Part shown: positions 45,892-57,000 of the stretch, in pieces
Position numbering within the stretch: the stretch's first letter is position 1
Layout of the letters: each line of letters starts with the position of its first letter
Assembly (NCBI GenBank): GCA_019136655.1
Contig: JAGVTU010000019.1
Coordinates: forward strand, 1-58,083
Source: Bacteroidota bacterium
Lineage (GTDB): Bacteria > Bacteroidota > Bacteroidia > AKYH767-A > OLB10
Length of the DNA: 58,083 nucleotides
Direction of reading: 5' to 3'
The notes under the pieces: model-generated
Told to the model about the DNA's origin: nothing
The model's input: the letters and a program-made list of their open reading frames with translations, nothing else
Database searches by the model: none
Position numbers and translations under genes: made by a program

Positions 45892-47915
45892 ATTCCCGCA
45901 GCGGAATATTCTACTCTTACATGATAAATACTTCCAAGCATTTTGCAGAAAAGTTTTTTCAATTCTGTTATATCTCGGAAAGTAATGTCGCAATTCGAAA
46001 ACTGATTCTGCGCTATCTGGTTATCTATAATATCATTCACTAATTTATTAATAGATGCTGCATCATGCTTTTTCATACTTCTTGAAGCAGCTTCCACAGA
46101 GTCTGACATCATCAGCACAGCAGTTTCTCGATTAAAAGGTTTAGGTCCGGGATAGTGAAACGCATTCTCATCAATTATTTTATCAGGATAATTTTTTAGA
46201 AATGATTCGTAAAAATATTGCACTCTGGTAGTACCATGATGTGTTCTGATAAAATCAATAACCAAATCAGGAAGTCTGTTACGCCTAGCTTTTTCAACTC
46301 CTTTGATAACATGACTGATAATGATACCTGCACTTTCCTCAAATGACAAATCATCGTGTGGATTTACACCGCTTACCTGATTTTCGATAAAATAAAGGGG
46401 CATATCCATCTTTCCGATATCATGATATAGTGCTCCTACCCTTACCAGCAAAGCATTACCACCAATTTTATACATGGCAGCTTCTGCAATATTTGCAACC
46501 TGAAGCGAGTGCTGAAATGTACCGGGAGCTTTCATGCTCAACTCATGTAACAACGGATTGTTGCTATCTGCAAGTTCTATTAATGAAATATCGGAAGTAA
46601 CTTTAAAAATTCGTTCTAGGAAATAAATCAGAGGATAAGCAAACAAGGTCAGCAACACATTTGCCAGCAACCAAAATGCATTTTCCCAATTGACTTTTAC
46701 CATGTTGCCTGTATGGATTATTTCAAGACTGAAATAACAAATGAAATATGCAACATAAACCAGCAGCACTGCCCAAAACACATGTGACCTTCTCCTCATA
46801 TTTTTAATACTGAAGATAGTTACGATACCTGCACTTATCTGCGTGAATACAAAATCAAACCCATTTGATGCTATGGAACCTAAAATCAATATGGTCATCA
46901 CATAGCTGAACAAGGCCAGTCTGGTATCGAAAAAAGTACGTATTACAATTGGCATAATACATAAAGGAACCATGTACATACTAACCACTTCCGTTTTCAG
47001 AGACCAGGTATATATCAATATTTCGAAAATCACCATCAGCATAATGATGAGGATACGTCTGTTGGAATGAAAAATATCTTTACGCAGTTGTGCGAGAAAA
47101 ATCATAATAAACAGCAGACACAGAACAACCAGAATAATCTGCCCGAACAAAACATGTCGGTTTGGTTTGGCAAACTCTTCTGAAATCTGCTTAAGCGATT
47201 CCAATTTCTGAAATTTATCATGAGTAATAATTTCACCTCTCGATACTACCACTTCTCCTTTTCTAACCACACCACGTGTTTCTGAAACTGATTCTATAAG
47301 CTGATTTTTATACCGCTCCGTCATCACCTTATCCACTGTAAGATTGTTGACTACAAGAGGTGCCAGCGTGCTTATTGCCATATCAGCATTTTCCATTTTC
47401 AAGCCGGATGCAATATGCTTCAAAGCTTCAATGGCATCATTCTCAAAACAAAATTCTGTGGCAGGAATCAATTCATCACCGTCAATAATTTTAGCCTGCC
47501 CATATTTCATGCTCCTTACCATTTCATCGGCTACACCTCTTTTGTAGAGCTCATAATTAAGTTGTGAAATGTTTGCATTGAGTTCCTGTTCAACAGACTT
47601 ATCATTAGCCGATGCTTTGGCCAAAGCTCTTTCCAACACAACACCCGGCACAGAAGTATCACAGTCAAAAAACAAAACTGAATTATCCAGCAGCAGTCTT
47701 TTTTCTGCCTGAAGTGAATCTTTATTTTTAAGAATAGCAAAATCAAAAGGTGCTATCAGGTCCTTCTCGGTCCAAGGTTTTGAAATAGAATAATCAAATT
47801 TGTAACGTACCTGATGAGGCATCATCTGCAGAATAGCCCAAACCGTCAAACAAAAAATGATCAGTTTGAAAATTATCTCATGCCTGTTGCTTAAATACAG
47901 TAACCACTTTTTCAT
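45888..47915 (-). CDS. 7TM-HD family phosphohydrolase (PgpH-like)
   Basis: 675 residues: one N-terminal helix (about 15-33), an extracytoplasmic 7TMR-HDED domain (about 45-260), seven membrane helices (about 265-450) and a cytoplasmic HD domain (about 460-660) with HSLQVANIAEAA, LYHDIGKMD, IISHVIKG and TAVLMMSDSVEAASRS. In Gram-positive bacteria PgpH hydrolyses cyclic di-AMP. Here that activity is an inference from the family. The HD metal-binding motif is complete. Convergent with the permease gene (4-nt overlap); RNase P RNA lies just upstream, with 43 nt between. Confidence 0.92.
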   Translation of the reverse strand: MKKWLLYLSNRHEIIFKLIIFCLTVWAILQMMPHQVRYKFDYSISKPWTEKDLIAPFDFAILKNKDSLQAEKRLLLDNSVLFFDCDTSVPGVVLERALAKASANDKSVEQELNANISQLNYELYKRGVADEMVRSMKYGQAKIIDGDELIPATEFCFENDAIEALKHIASGLKMENADMAISTLAPLVVNNLTVDKVMTERYKNQLIESVSETRGVVRKGEVVVSRGEIITHDKFQKLESLKQISEEFAKPNRHVLFGQIILVVLCLLFIMIFLAQLRKDIFHSNRRILIIMLMVIFEILIYTWSLKTEVVSMYMVPLCIMPIVIRTFFDTRLALFSYVMTILILGSIASNGFDFVFTQISAGIVTIFSIKNMRRRSHVFWAVLLVYVAYFICYFSLEIIHTGNMVKVNWENAFWLLANVLLTLFAYPLIYFLERIFKVTSDISLIELADSNNPLLHELSMKAPGTFQHSLQVANIAEAAMYKIGGNALLVRVGALYHDIGKMDMPLYFIENQVSGVNPHDDLSFEESAGIIISHVIKGVEKARRNRLPDLVIDFIRTHHGTTRVQYFYESFLKNYPDKIIDENAFHYPGPKPFNRETAVLMMSDSVEAASRSMKKHDAASINKLVNDIIDNQIAQNQFSNCDITFRDITELKKLFCKMLGSIYHVRVEYSAAGI

Positions 47916-47958
47916 CGGGGCTAAAGTATTTAAAAGTGCGGTAAGCTAAAAAGAAAAA

Positions 47959-48341
47959 GCAAGCCTGTAAGCCGGATTCTGTAAACAATGAATTGCTTCA
48001 TTGTTTCTCTGCCATTTGTCTGTTGCGGCATACCCTTCACGAAGATGTACTTTTCAGCACATGCAGCAACGAGCAGCTGCATGTTCGTGATTTATTTTGC
48101 CTTTCAACTCCCGAGGTTTACCTTGCACGGGCATTACTGCCTGTCCACGTAAGCTCTTACCTCACGTTTTCACCTTTACCGGATGCAACACGTTGCCTCC
48201 GGAATTATGTTCTCTGTGGCACTTTCTGTTACAGCATCATTGCTTCTGCTGTACCCTTCTTTAACAGAAGGCGGGATGCTCTGTGTTGTCCGGACTTTCC
48301 TCCCTAACGTTTAAAAACGAAAGAGCGGCAGAGCGGCTTGC
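47959..48341 (-). ncRNA. rnpB: RNase P RNA
   Basis: About 383 nt on the minus strand. The 5' end shows GAGGAAAGTCCGGAC (48304-48290), the universal P4 5' strand of class A RNase P RNA. The 3' end shows ACAGAATCCGGCTTACAGGC. The P1 arms are GCAAGCC (48341-48335) and GGCTTGC (47965-47959). A T-rich tail follows the 3' end and is probably its terminator. It matures tRNA 5' ends. A TATCTTTG element lies 6 nt upstream of the assigned 5' end. Confidence 0.96.
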
Positions 48342-48347
48342 CGTGTG

Positions 48348-48355
48348 CAAAGATA
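48348..48355 (-). promoter_or_regulatory. Candidate -7 element (TATCTTTG) for rnpB
   Basis: Full TAnnTTTG match at the right distance (6-7 nt) from the P1 strand. No TTG at -33, as with several other promoters here. Confidence 0.65.
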
Positions 48356-48421
48356 GTATGAAAAAACACTGGAATGAGATAAAACCCGAATCTTGTATTC
48401 CGAATTAAAATTATCCTCCAC

Positions 48422-49315
48422 TTATATTTGAAGATACTGCAATCCTCCTGTGTGTACACAAAGGATGTTGCTACCTTGAGGGAATTCTCCCTTTCTTATC
48501 ATTTGCAAAATACCATAGAACATTTTTCCGGTGTAAACAGGTTCGATGGTAATGGAAGTAAGCGCACTAAACTCTTCTGTGAATTTTCGCAGCTCAGGAT
48601 TACTTTTTCCGAAGCCGCCAAATGTGTAATCCATAATTAACTTATATTCTCCGTGACTTTGACTTTGGCTAAGGTAAGTTGAGACATTTTTATTTATAAA
48701 ATCATAATCGTTCACTGCGGCAATGCCAACTGCGGTTTGATGAGGCTTGATGGATGCTGCCAATCCTGCAAGGGTAGTGCCGGTACCTGCAGCACAACAT
48801 ACAAAATCGTAGTCATCTGTCGGCAGATTTAATATTTCACAACTGCCTTTAAATCCCAACTGATTATTTCCTCCTTCCGGAACCAAATAACAAGTCGTAC
48901 TGTCAATGGCATTTTGTTCCAACAAAGGTTTGATTAGACTTTGCAACAGGGTTTCATCTGCTGTACGTAATTCGTGATAATCTTTTCTGTTTACAAAAAT
49001 CAGTTTCATTCCATCCTCTTCAGCACGTTTAAGAGTTACATTTCGTTGCAATAAGTCGTCACCTCTGATGATTCCAACCGACTTCAGATTTTCACGGTTA
49101 CACTGGTGTGCCACTGCAGCAATATGATTGCTGAAAGCACCTCCCAGAGTAACGATGCAATTTTTATTACAATTTTTTGCTTCCTGAAGATTGTATTTAA
49201 GTTTAAAAGATTTATTGCCTCCTGTGATGACATCTTCAGTATCAAGCCTTAAAACTTTAAGCTTTATTTGCCTTGCATCAGCAACAAAAAATGACAAATC
49301 AATATCTACAATCAA
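48422..49315 (-). CDS. PLP-dependent ACC deaminase / D-cysteine desulfhydrase family enzyme
   Basis: 297 residues. Fold type II PLP enzyme: PLP lysine Lys35 in TGGNKSFKLKYN, phosphate-binding and carboxylate loops TLGGAFSNHIAA and CCAAGTGTTLAGL. Family members deaminate 1-aminocyclopropane-1-carboxylate or cleave D-cysteine. Bacteroidota members of this short type are usually annotated as the former, but sequence alone does not settle the substrate. Somewhat shorter than the Pseudomonas ACC deaminase (338 residues), lacking part of the N-terminus. Cytoplasmic. No partners nearby. Confidence 0.88.
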   Translation of the reverse strand: MIVDIDLSFFVADARQIKLKVLRLDTEDVITGGNKSFKLKYNLQEAKNCNKNCIVTLGGAFSNHIAAVAHQCNRENLKSVGIIRGDDLLQRNVTLKRAEEDGMKLIFVNRKDYHELRTADETLLQSLIKPLLEQNAIDSTTCYLVPEGGNNQLGFKGSCEILNLPTDDYDFVCCAAGTGTTLAGLAASIKPHQTAVGIAAVNDYDFINKNVSTYLSQSQSHGEYKLIMDYTFGGFGKSNPELRKFTEEFSALTSITIEPVYTGKMFYGILQMIRKGEFPQGSNILCVHTGGLQYLQI

Positions 49316-49402
49316 AGAAACTTTTCAATTAAGTAATTCTAAAATACAATTTGTACTGCGAAATTAACTAATTACAAATGATAACAGGATTATAAAAACA
49401 AT

Positions 49403-49427
49403 GAGAGCAGCGCTTTGCGCTGCTCTC
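49403..49427 (-). terminator. Terminator of the T9SS type A protein gene
   Basis: Perfect 11-bp G/C-rich stem (49403-49413 with 49417-49427; GAGAGCAGCGC) with a 3-nt loop, followed on the minus strand by ATTGTTTTTATAA. It lies 44 nt after the stop of the large gene. Confidence 0.88.
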
Positions 49428-49471
49428 ACTACCAGACTTTAAGTATTAATAAGTCTTATTTACATTGGAGT

Positions 49472-52400
49472 TTATTCAACCACAACTTTCACCTGATGAT
49501 TTCCATCAGAAGTGCGAAGGTTGAGCATATAAGTTCCCTTAGCAAATCTACTGAGATCAATCTGAATGTTGTTTTGACCTGCAACCACTTGCTGTGTCTG
49601 CTGCATCACCATTCTTCCACTCAAATCCATCATAGTAATCTGTGCATTTCCTTTTTCAGAAGTAAATTCCACATTCACCATTCCGGCAGTAGGATTAGGA
49701 TAAACATTCAGTTTAGCTGCCTGAGTCATTTCACTTTCTCTGCAGTTCAGCAATACATTTTTGGTTTGTGTACCACTGCCACATGCATTGCTGGCTGTTA
49801 CAGTAACTACACCATTGCTGCTACCCCAATCCAACACAAGTGAAGAACTGTTACCACCACCCTGAACATAGGTTGTGCTTGCAGGGTAAGTCCATGCCAG
49901 ACTATAAACACCTGTTACATTGCTTACATCAGCAGTAAATTCAATTCCTGCATCATTGGCACACCAGTCAGTAGGATCAGTAGTCAGAGCTATCGGTGTA
50001 CTTGGTGCACCTTTAACCGGAATACAACGCTCAGCACTTGTACCACAACCATTGGTGGCGGAAACACATACCTGACCTGTAGTGAAAGTACTGTAATTAA
50101 TACTTACAGAACTATTACCATTTCCTACGATTGAACCCGGTGCAGTCCAGTTATAAGTAACTCCTGGCTCACTTGACACAGAATAATTCACGTTTGACAA
50201 ATTACACAAGCCGTTGCCAATACCATTAATAGAAGCCGGGCGTGCAGGAAGTCCGGGTGCTACTGTTTTGCATTTCACTGCTGATGTTACTCCACAAATA
50301 CTTGTCACACTCACGCAAATATTTCCTACATTATTATATCCCGGAAGGAAGCTAACGTTAATACTGTTTGTTGAGGAACTTCCGGTTGCATTGGCAGGCA
50401 GAGTCCAGTTATAGCTGGCAGCACCTGATGATGCAGGAACACTATAAGTAAGTGTACTGTTTGGACATGCAGTAAATGAACCTGAGATAGCATTTAAAGG
50501 TGATGCTGATGTGCTGATAGTTAAACATTTTGCAGGTGAAGTATAACAACTTGTTTTAGCAGTTACACATAAAGTACCACCATTCCAGGCGGGACCAAAG
50601 TTAACTGTGGCTGTTGTACTTGTTCCGCTAACTGTTGCATCACCGGTTATAGTCCATGCATAGCTGCTGGCTCCTTCTACAGGATTGATACTATATATTC
50701 CTGAAGTGTTTGCACACATGGTAGTGGCTCCGCTGATAGCTGCAGGAACTGACACCATATAACGTGTTTTTTGAATTTTACGAAGTGTATTTCCGCAACT
50801 GTTACCTGCTTGTACTCCAATTTTATACATTGAGTTATTTGTTGTTCCAAATACAATGTTTACGTTAGGTGACATTGAAGTAAAAGGTGATGGATTTCCG
50901 TCAAATGTTGTACCCGGAGGGCCATCCCAAATATATCTTGATGCATTTACTACTGATGGAACTGACAGACTTGCCGTTGTTCCCGGACAGGCATTATCAG
51001 GCATACCAGTTATAGGCACATCCACATTATTTGCAGGACCGCTTGTTTTTACATTCACTACCACAGGAACACATGCTGTTATGTTACCACAAGCATCTTC
51101 AATTCGTACATAATAAGTAGTTGTTGTCGTTGGATTCACTGTAATGTTCTGACCAGTACCTGCAAGTACACCTCCACAACTACCTTTATACCATTTGTAA
51201 ACACCACTCATTTCACCAAATGCTCCGCCATTGGCAGTAAGCTGTACATTTCCTCCAATACAAATTTCATCACCAAAGGCATCAGTCACTGCACCTGTTG
51301 GAGCCTCCGGCTGATCTCTCAGTGCGAACTCGGCACGTATGGAGTCTTCACTCATCACATTACTAAATGTATAAGTGCTTACTGCGCCTACGCTCGAACC
51401 GTTAACAAATACATCTAAGATTTCATAATTACAGTTGGCAGGTGTAATGGTATATGTTATACTTCCATCACAGTTAACAGCTGTTACACCTGAAGGGGAA
51501 ATACTACCATTTGCTCCGGCTACTGAAGTAATATCAAAAGTGCGCTGCGAAAAATTCACAAGTAATGGAGTTGCCTGACATGCGTTGGCATCGCTTGCAT
51601 AAACTGTAATGCTTCCCGGAGCTGTAATTCCTGAAAACACTCCATCCTGATTGTAGTTAACAAAATCATAAGTAAAATCATAAGGTGCAGTTCCATTTGT
51701 TGCATCTAAATCCACTGTTCCATCACAGCCTATGTAGCCCTGACTTGCAATACTAAGTGTAGGATTGGGGTTAACAATTACATCTGTAGTAGCACTTGCT
51801 GTACATCCATACTGGTTGGTAACAACTACAGTATAAGTACCACTGGCGCTAAAGCCGGGATTGCTTATTACAGGATTTTGCTGAGTGCTTGTAAAACCGT
51901 TTGGACCACTCCATGCAAATGTATTTCCACTGCTTTGACCTGGAGCAAAGTTGTCACTGTTTAGGTATATATCCGTACCTTCACACACATCGCCACCACT
52001 ACTTGCTACAGGCAAAGGTGCGGGCGATGCTGACAAAGCAATATTACCTGTTGCACTGCAACCCTGCGAAGTATTATCTACCGTAAGATTAAATGTAATA
52101 CTTGAATTAATACTTGTTGTAAATTCAGAACTGCTATTGGTAAAGCCCGGAGGTGTTGAAGTCCATGTATAAGTAAGGCCGTTATCATCCACAAAGCTGA
52201 TTTCCCAGTTGAGCAAGGTACCAACGTCTCCTCCTGCACGATCTGAAACATTCAATCCCCATGTACCATTAATATTTTTTCCGTTGAATGTGCTGAAAGG
52301 AAAATCAGGAGCATAAGTTCCTGTAAAAGGTGCTGAACCCGATGCTATAGGAGTACCACCGGTTTTAATTACGGTATTTGTGAAATTATTACCTGAACTA

Positions 52401-53599
52401 CCTCTGCGGTTAACCAATACCAACTGTGATGCATCAGGAGCAATAAGTTTAATAATTAAATCACCGTCATAGGTGTGATTGATATTAAATTTTACCTGTT
52501 CTATACGCACTGTTGTATTGTTAAGTGATGTAGAAAAATTTGAAACACTTACATTGCTTGTAACTCCTGCTACATTATTATCAGGCACTGAATAACTAAC
52601 CGTACTTTTAGCTGTACGTAAAACACCGCCATTCACCGTTGTATTATAAGGAGGGCAACCATTAGTTACGGTTGCAGATGGATTGGAAGTTAATTTAGGA
52701 TAAACAGTTGCAGTTACTGCAGTTCTTACATCACTTCCGCAACCTGTTGTTGTATTTAAAGTGCTTGCATAAAAAGTATAGCTTCCTGTAGCATTTACAT
52801 TCACTAATGCACTCAAAGAATTAGGCAATAATAAATTACCTCCTGTAGGTGCATCCCACCAATCAATGGAATTGCCTCCTGCTCCCGGTGTTGCACTTAC
52901 CGGCACTCCTCCTAAATCACAAAGACTTCCACTGGTTGTTGTTGGTGCAGGCAATGGTAAACATGTAACCAATGATATCTCATCAAAAGCTCCTGCAGGA
53001 TTTGTACCTCCAAAGTTGTTATCGTTTCTCCACTGAAATATCAATCGTTTAGTTGTACCTGCATTTGCTGCAGCCAGTTTAATTGTAACTGTCTGATATG
53101 TTCCTTCGCCATCATATGCTCCCCCAATAAGGTATGTATTATTAATGGCAGTACCTGCGGCAGGTGTAACACCTGTAGGAGCAAGAAATACTTTAATATC
53201 ATCGAGATTATACTCTCCTTCACAACGCCATTTAAATGACAGAGTAATATCTGTTTCGCCTGCAGGGAAAGAAACATCCCTGTAAAAATGCTGCACACGT
53301 GATGCTGAAGGTATATTCCACTTCGTGTAATTGTTGTTGGATGATGATGTACCAACATATACACCACGGCTTCCGGCAGTTTTAGTAAAAGTACCTACAT
53401 ACCATTTGTTACCGGATGCACTTTGAGCATCAGTCCAGCCATTGGCTGCGAAAGTAGAACCCAATTCAAAACCACCGGCTCCTGCGGGGTCAATCAGGGT
53501 TGTTTGCGCTTTGAGTTTGCCTGAATACAAACTCAGCACTATTATAGCTCCAATAAACAAACCATAACGTGCGATTGATTTTCTGTTTAATTGTTTCAT
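49472..53599 (-). CDS. Giant secreted protein with P-domain, Ig/PKD-like repeats and T9SS type A sorting domain
   Basis: 1,375 residues. Signal peptide cleaved after about Ala31. In order: a MAM-like jelly-roll (about 35-215), a proprotein-convertase P-domain (about 320-470; HTYDGDLIIKLIAPD, NGTWGLNVSDRAGGD), then repeated PKD/Ig-like modules (about 480-1290; NQYGCTAS, WTITGDATVSG, NWTLPANATG, NWTAPGSIVGNG), and a type A sorting domain (about 1300-1375) opening with VYPNPTAGMVNVEF and ending GTYMLNLRTSDGNHQVKVVVE. Exported by T9SS and probably anchored to the surface; there is no protease active site, so a structural or adhesive role is likely. Its distal half is homologous to that of the divergent gene starting at 54085, but carries roughly 150 more residues in the middle. 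Own terminator downstream. Confidence 0.92.
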   Translation of the reverse strand: MKQLNRKSIARYGLFIGAIIVLSLYSGKLKAQTTLIDPAGAGGFELGSTFAANGWTDAQSASGNKWYVGTFTKTAGSRGVYVGTSSSNNNYTKWNIPSASRVQHFYRDVSFPAGETDITLSFKWRCEGEYNLDDIKVFLAPTGVTPAAGTAINNTYLIGGAYDGEGTYQTVTIKLAAANAGTTKRLIFQWRNDNNFGGTNPAGAFDEISLVTCLPLPAPTTTSGSLCDLGGVPVSATPGAGGNSIDWWDAPTGGNLLLPNSLSALVNVNATGSYTFYASTLNTTTGCGSDVRTAVTATVYPKLTSNPSATVTNGCPPYNTTVNGGVLRTAKSTVSYSVPDNNVAGVTSNVSVSNFSTSLNNTTVRIEQVKFNINHTYDGDLIIKLIAPDASQLVLVNRRGSSGNNFTNTVIKTGGTPIASGSAPFTGTYAPDFPFSTFNGKNINGTWGLNVSDRAGGDVGTLLNWEISFVDDNGLTYTWTSTPPGFTNSSSEFTTSINSSITFNLTVDNTSQGCSATGNIALSASPAPLPVASSGGDVCEGTDIYLNSDNFAPGQSSGNTFAWSGPNGFTSTQQNPVISNPGFSASGTYTVVVTNQYGCTASATTDVIVNPNPTLSIASQGYIGCDGTVDLDATNGTAPYDFTYDFVNYNQDGVFSGITAPGSITVYASDANACQATPLLVNFSQRTFDITSVAGANGSISPSGVTAVNCDGSITYTITPANCNYEILDVFVNGSSVGAVSTYTFSNVMSEDSIRAEFALRDQPEAPTGAVTDAFGDEICIGGNVQLTANGGAFGEMSGVYKWYKGSCGGVLAGTGQNITVNPTTTTTYYVRIEDACGNITACVPVVVNVKTSGPANNVDVPITGMPDNACPGTTASLSVPSVVNASRYIWDGPPGTTFDGNPSPFTSMSPNVNIVFGTTNNSMYKIGVQAGNSCGNTLRKIQKTRYMVSVPAAISGATTMCANTSGIYSINPVEGASSYAWTITGDATVSGTSTTATVNFGPAWNGGTLCVTAKTSCYTSPAKCLTISTSASPLNAISGSFTACPNSTLTYSVPASSGAASYNWTLPANATGSSSTNSINVSFLPGYNNVGNICVSVTSICGVTSAVKCKTVAPGLPARPASINGIGNGLCNLSNVNYSVSSEPGVTYNWTAPGSIVGNGNSSVSINYSTFTTGQVCVSATNGCGTSAERCIPVKGAPSTPIALTTDPTDWCANDAGIEFTADVSNVTGVYSLAWTYPASTTYVQGGGNSSSLVLDWGSSNGVVTVTASNACGSGTQTKNVLLNCRESEMTQAAKLNVYPNPTAGMVNVEFTSEKGNAQITMMDLSGRMVMQQTQQVVAGQNNIQIDLSRFAKGTYMLNLRTSDGNHQVKVVVE

Positions 53600-54084
53600 A
53601 TTAATACTGTTTTGGTAATTTGAGTATGCAAGCTACATAAGGAGACTTTCCAATACCCGAATTTTTAGGTGAGTGTACTTAATTGTTGGGTGAATTGCCT
53701 AAATCAGAATAATAAAAAACTCCAACTTAACATGTGATATAAAGCTTAGCTTATTAGTCATTTTGCAATGACGTGATTCAACAAAATATCATTTTTGGAT
53801 TTTAAATCTATTGCTTCTTCAACATTGTATTTCAACAGATTAGTTGTTAATGTTTAAAAAAAACACCTGCTGCATTCAAATTTCAAAGATTTATTATATT
53901 TTTGAATTATAAATCTGAATTCTTACTGAAGACTTTTTAATGAATTTTATAATCAATATGTTTTTACCCTACTTGAATTCATCCGAATTGCCAAGAAAAA
54001 ATTTCTGTTTATTTTTCCTTGTTTAATCAGAGTTTTTTATTACATAAATTACTTTTCAAAAAATAAAATCAATAATAACATAAC
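53600..54084. other. 485-nt divergent promoter region
   Basis: Very AT-rich and without coding potential. It must hold promoters for both flanking giant genes. A TATTTTTG on the plus strand (53897-53904) fits TAnnTTTG but would leave a leader of about 170 nt. No equivalent on the minus strand was found. No long inverted repeat is apparent. Confidence 0.5.
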
Positions 54085-57000
54085 ATGATTCATTACAAAA
54101 ACCAAACACGCCCACTGCGATGGGCACGAACGCTAAGGCGTCTTCATTCATTATGGTTTTGTTTACTGGCAGTGATGCTGCTTGTAACAAACAAATCCAT
54201 GGCAGTTATTTATCAGGTGGGCACAGGCACTGCCTCAATTACCACATCCGGTATAACTCCGTACACAACATACTGGCATGACAACAGAATACAATATTTG
54301 TATCTGGCATCTGAGTTGACCGGATTAGGTGCATCAACAGGTAATATTACTTCTGTTGCATTTAATTTCACTTCCTTGGGATCTCCGAGTCCTGCTAATG
54401 TCAATATAAAAATGACATTGATACCTGCGGGCACTACTAATATTAATTCCCTTACATTATCAGGACTTACTACTGTATATAGTGCAGCAACTGTAACTCC
54501 AACTACAGGATGGAATACTTATACATTATCAACACCATACTTATGGGACGGAACTTCTAACATCTTGGTAGAAGTTTGCAGGGATAATTCATCTTATAGT
54601 TCGAATTATGGAGTTCAATGTACGAATTTAGGTTCAGGAGTTTCGCGCACTTTTGGTTATTATGCTGATTATGTTGCAGGTTGCAGTATGACCTCAGGCA
54701 CTTCTGCAAGTGCTACAGATCGTCAAAACAGGCCTAATATGCGGTTTGATATTAGTCCACCTCCTTCCTGTCCAGCTCCAACAGCACCCACAGGCTCTGC
54801 TACAAGTGCAACCACAGCCAACATCAGTTGGACAGCTCCCGGTTCTCCACCTTCAAATGGATATCAATATGCCGTAACTACTTCTGCTACACCTCCCGGT
54901 TCAGGTACTCCATTTGCAGGCACCAGTACCAGTGTTAGCGGATTGACAGCTAATACAACTTACTACCTGCATGTTCGCAGCAATTGCGGTGGCAGTGGCT
55001 ACAGCACCTGGGCTACAAGTGCATCTTTTAAAACTCCTTGTACTGATAATAGTACTTTCCCCTATTTGCAGGATTTTAATGGTGTAACATTTGCTCCATC
55101 CTGTTGGCAGAATAATCAGGTAAGTGGTACCGGATTATGGCAAAGATCAACTTCAGGAAGTTCTCCAACAGTTTCACCTATAGGTGCCGCAATGGCCTAT
55201 TTTAATAGTTATAGCTATAGTTCAGGCACACAGGCAAATTTAGTTTCCGCACCTATGAGTTTCCCAACCGATTTGTATCAGGTAAGATTTAAAATGTACA
55301 GAGATAATGGTTTTACATCCACTGCTGACAGAGTATTAGTGTATTATAACACGGCACCTAATCTTTCGGGGGCAACACTCTTAGGAACTATAAACAGAAG
55401 TTTTTCGCTTTCTCCTGTTGAAGCAGTAGCTAATCAATGGTATGAATACACCTTTAATATGCCATCAGGTTCAGCGGGCAGTGGGCGTTATGTTATTTTT
55501 TCAGCCATCAGTGCTTTTGGTAATAATATATTTTTGGATGAAGTATATATTGAGGCACAACCAGCATGTTTATCTCCAACAGCACCAACAGGCTCTGCTA
55601 CAAGTGCAACCACAGCCAACATCAGTTGGACAGCTCCGGGCATACCGCCTTCAAATGGATATCAATATGCCGTAACTACTTCTGCTACACCTCCGGGCTC
55701 AGGTACTCCATTTGCAGGCACCAGTACCAGTGTAAGCGGATTATCAGGCAATACAACATACTATCTGCATGTTCGCAGCGATTGCGGAGGCAGTGGCTAC
55801 AGCACCTGGGCTACAAGTGCAGCGTTTACTACTCCATGTGCAGATAATAGCACTTTCCCTTATTTGCAGGATTTTAATGGTGTAACATTTGCTCCATCCT
55901 GTTGGCAGAATAATCAGGTAAGTGGTACCGGATTATGGCAGAGATCAACATCAGGCATTAATCCTTCTGTAACACCAATAGGTGCCGGAATGGCTTATTT
56001 TAATAGTTATAACTATAGTTCAGGCACACAGGCAAATTTAGTTTCTGCGCCAATGAATTTTCCTAACAATAACTATCAGGTAAGATTTAAAATGTACAGA
56101 GATAATGGTTATACATCCAATGCTGACAGAGTATTAGTGTATTATAACACGGCACCTAATCTTTCGGGCGCAACACTTTTAGGAACGATAAACAGAAGTT
56201 ATTCGCTTTCTCCTGTTGAAGCAGTAGCTAATCAATGGTATGAATACACCTTTAATATGCCATCAGGTTCAGCGGGTAGTGGGCGTTATGTTATTTTTTC
56301 GGCAATCAGTGCTTTTGGTAATAATATATTTTTGGATGAAGTATATATTGAGGCACCACAAGCATGTCTTTTAAATCCGATTGCACCTTCGAATGGTGGA
56401 AGTGGTTGCCCTTCCAATGGAACAGTGAATCTGGTATGGAATACTTTTGCAGGTGCTACAGGTTATGATGTGTATTTTGATGGCAATAACCCTCCAACAA
56501 CGCTGGTTTCAGCCAATCAGTCTGACACCACCTATGCTGCTACAGTGGCAAGCGGTGTTTACTACTGGATGGTGGTACCTCAGGTTCCGGGAGGTGGTTC
56601 CTCATGCAGTGTTTGGTCATTCTCCGTTTCACCGGCTCCAACTGCCGTTGCAAGTAGTGGTGGCGATGTGTGTGACGGATTTGATATATCACTTTATGGA
56701 GACAATACAGCACCCGGACAGGGATCCGGCAATTCATATTCATGGAGTGGCCCTAACGGATTTAACAGCACTATACAAAACCCTACTATAACAGGTCCAA
56801 ACTCATCTTATACCGGATACTACACCGTGGTAGTTACAAATCAATATGGCTGTACTGACGTAGATTCTGTTCAAGTTACAGTAAATCCAAACCCTACACT
56901 GAACATTATCAGCACACAAAATGTAGGTTGTATGGGTGGCAGTGACGGAACAGCTACCATTGGTGCAACAGGTGGCACTCCTGATTATGATTTTACTGCT

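Noticed and set aside
47993..48307. 104-codon plus-strand reading frame
   Set aside because: It is the antisense of RNase P RNA, which is unmistakable on the other strand.
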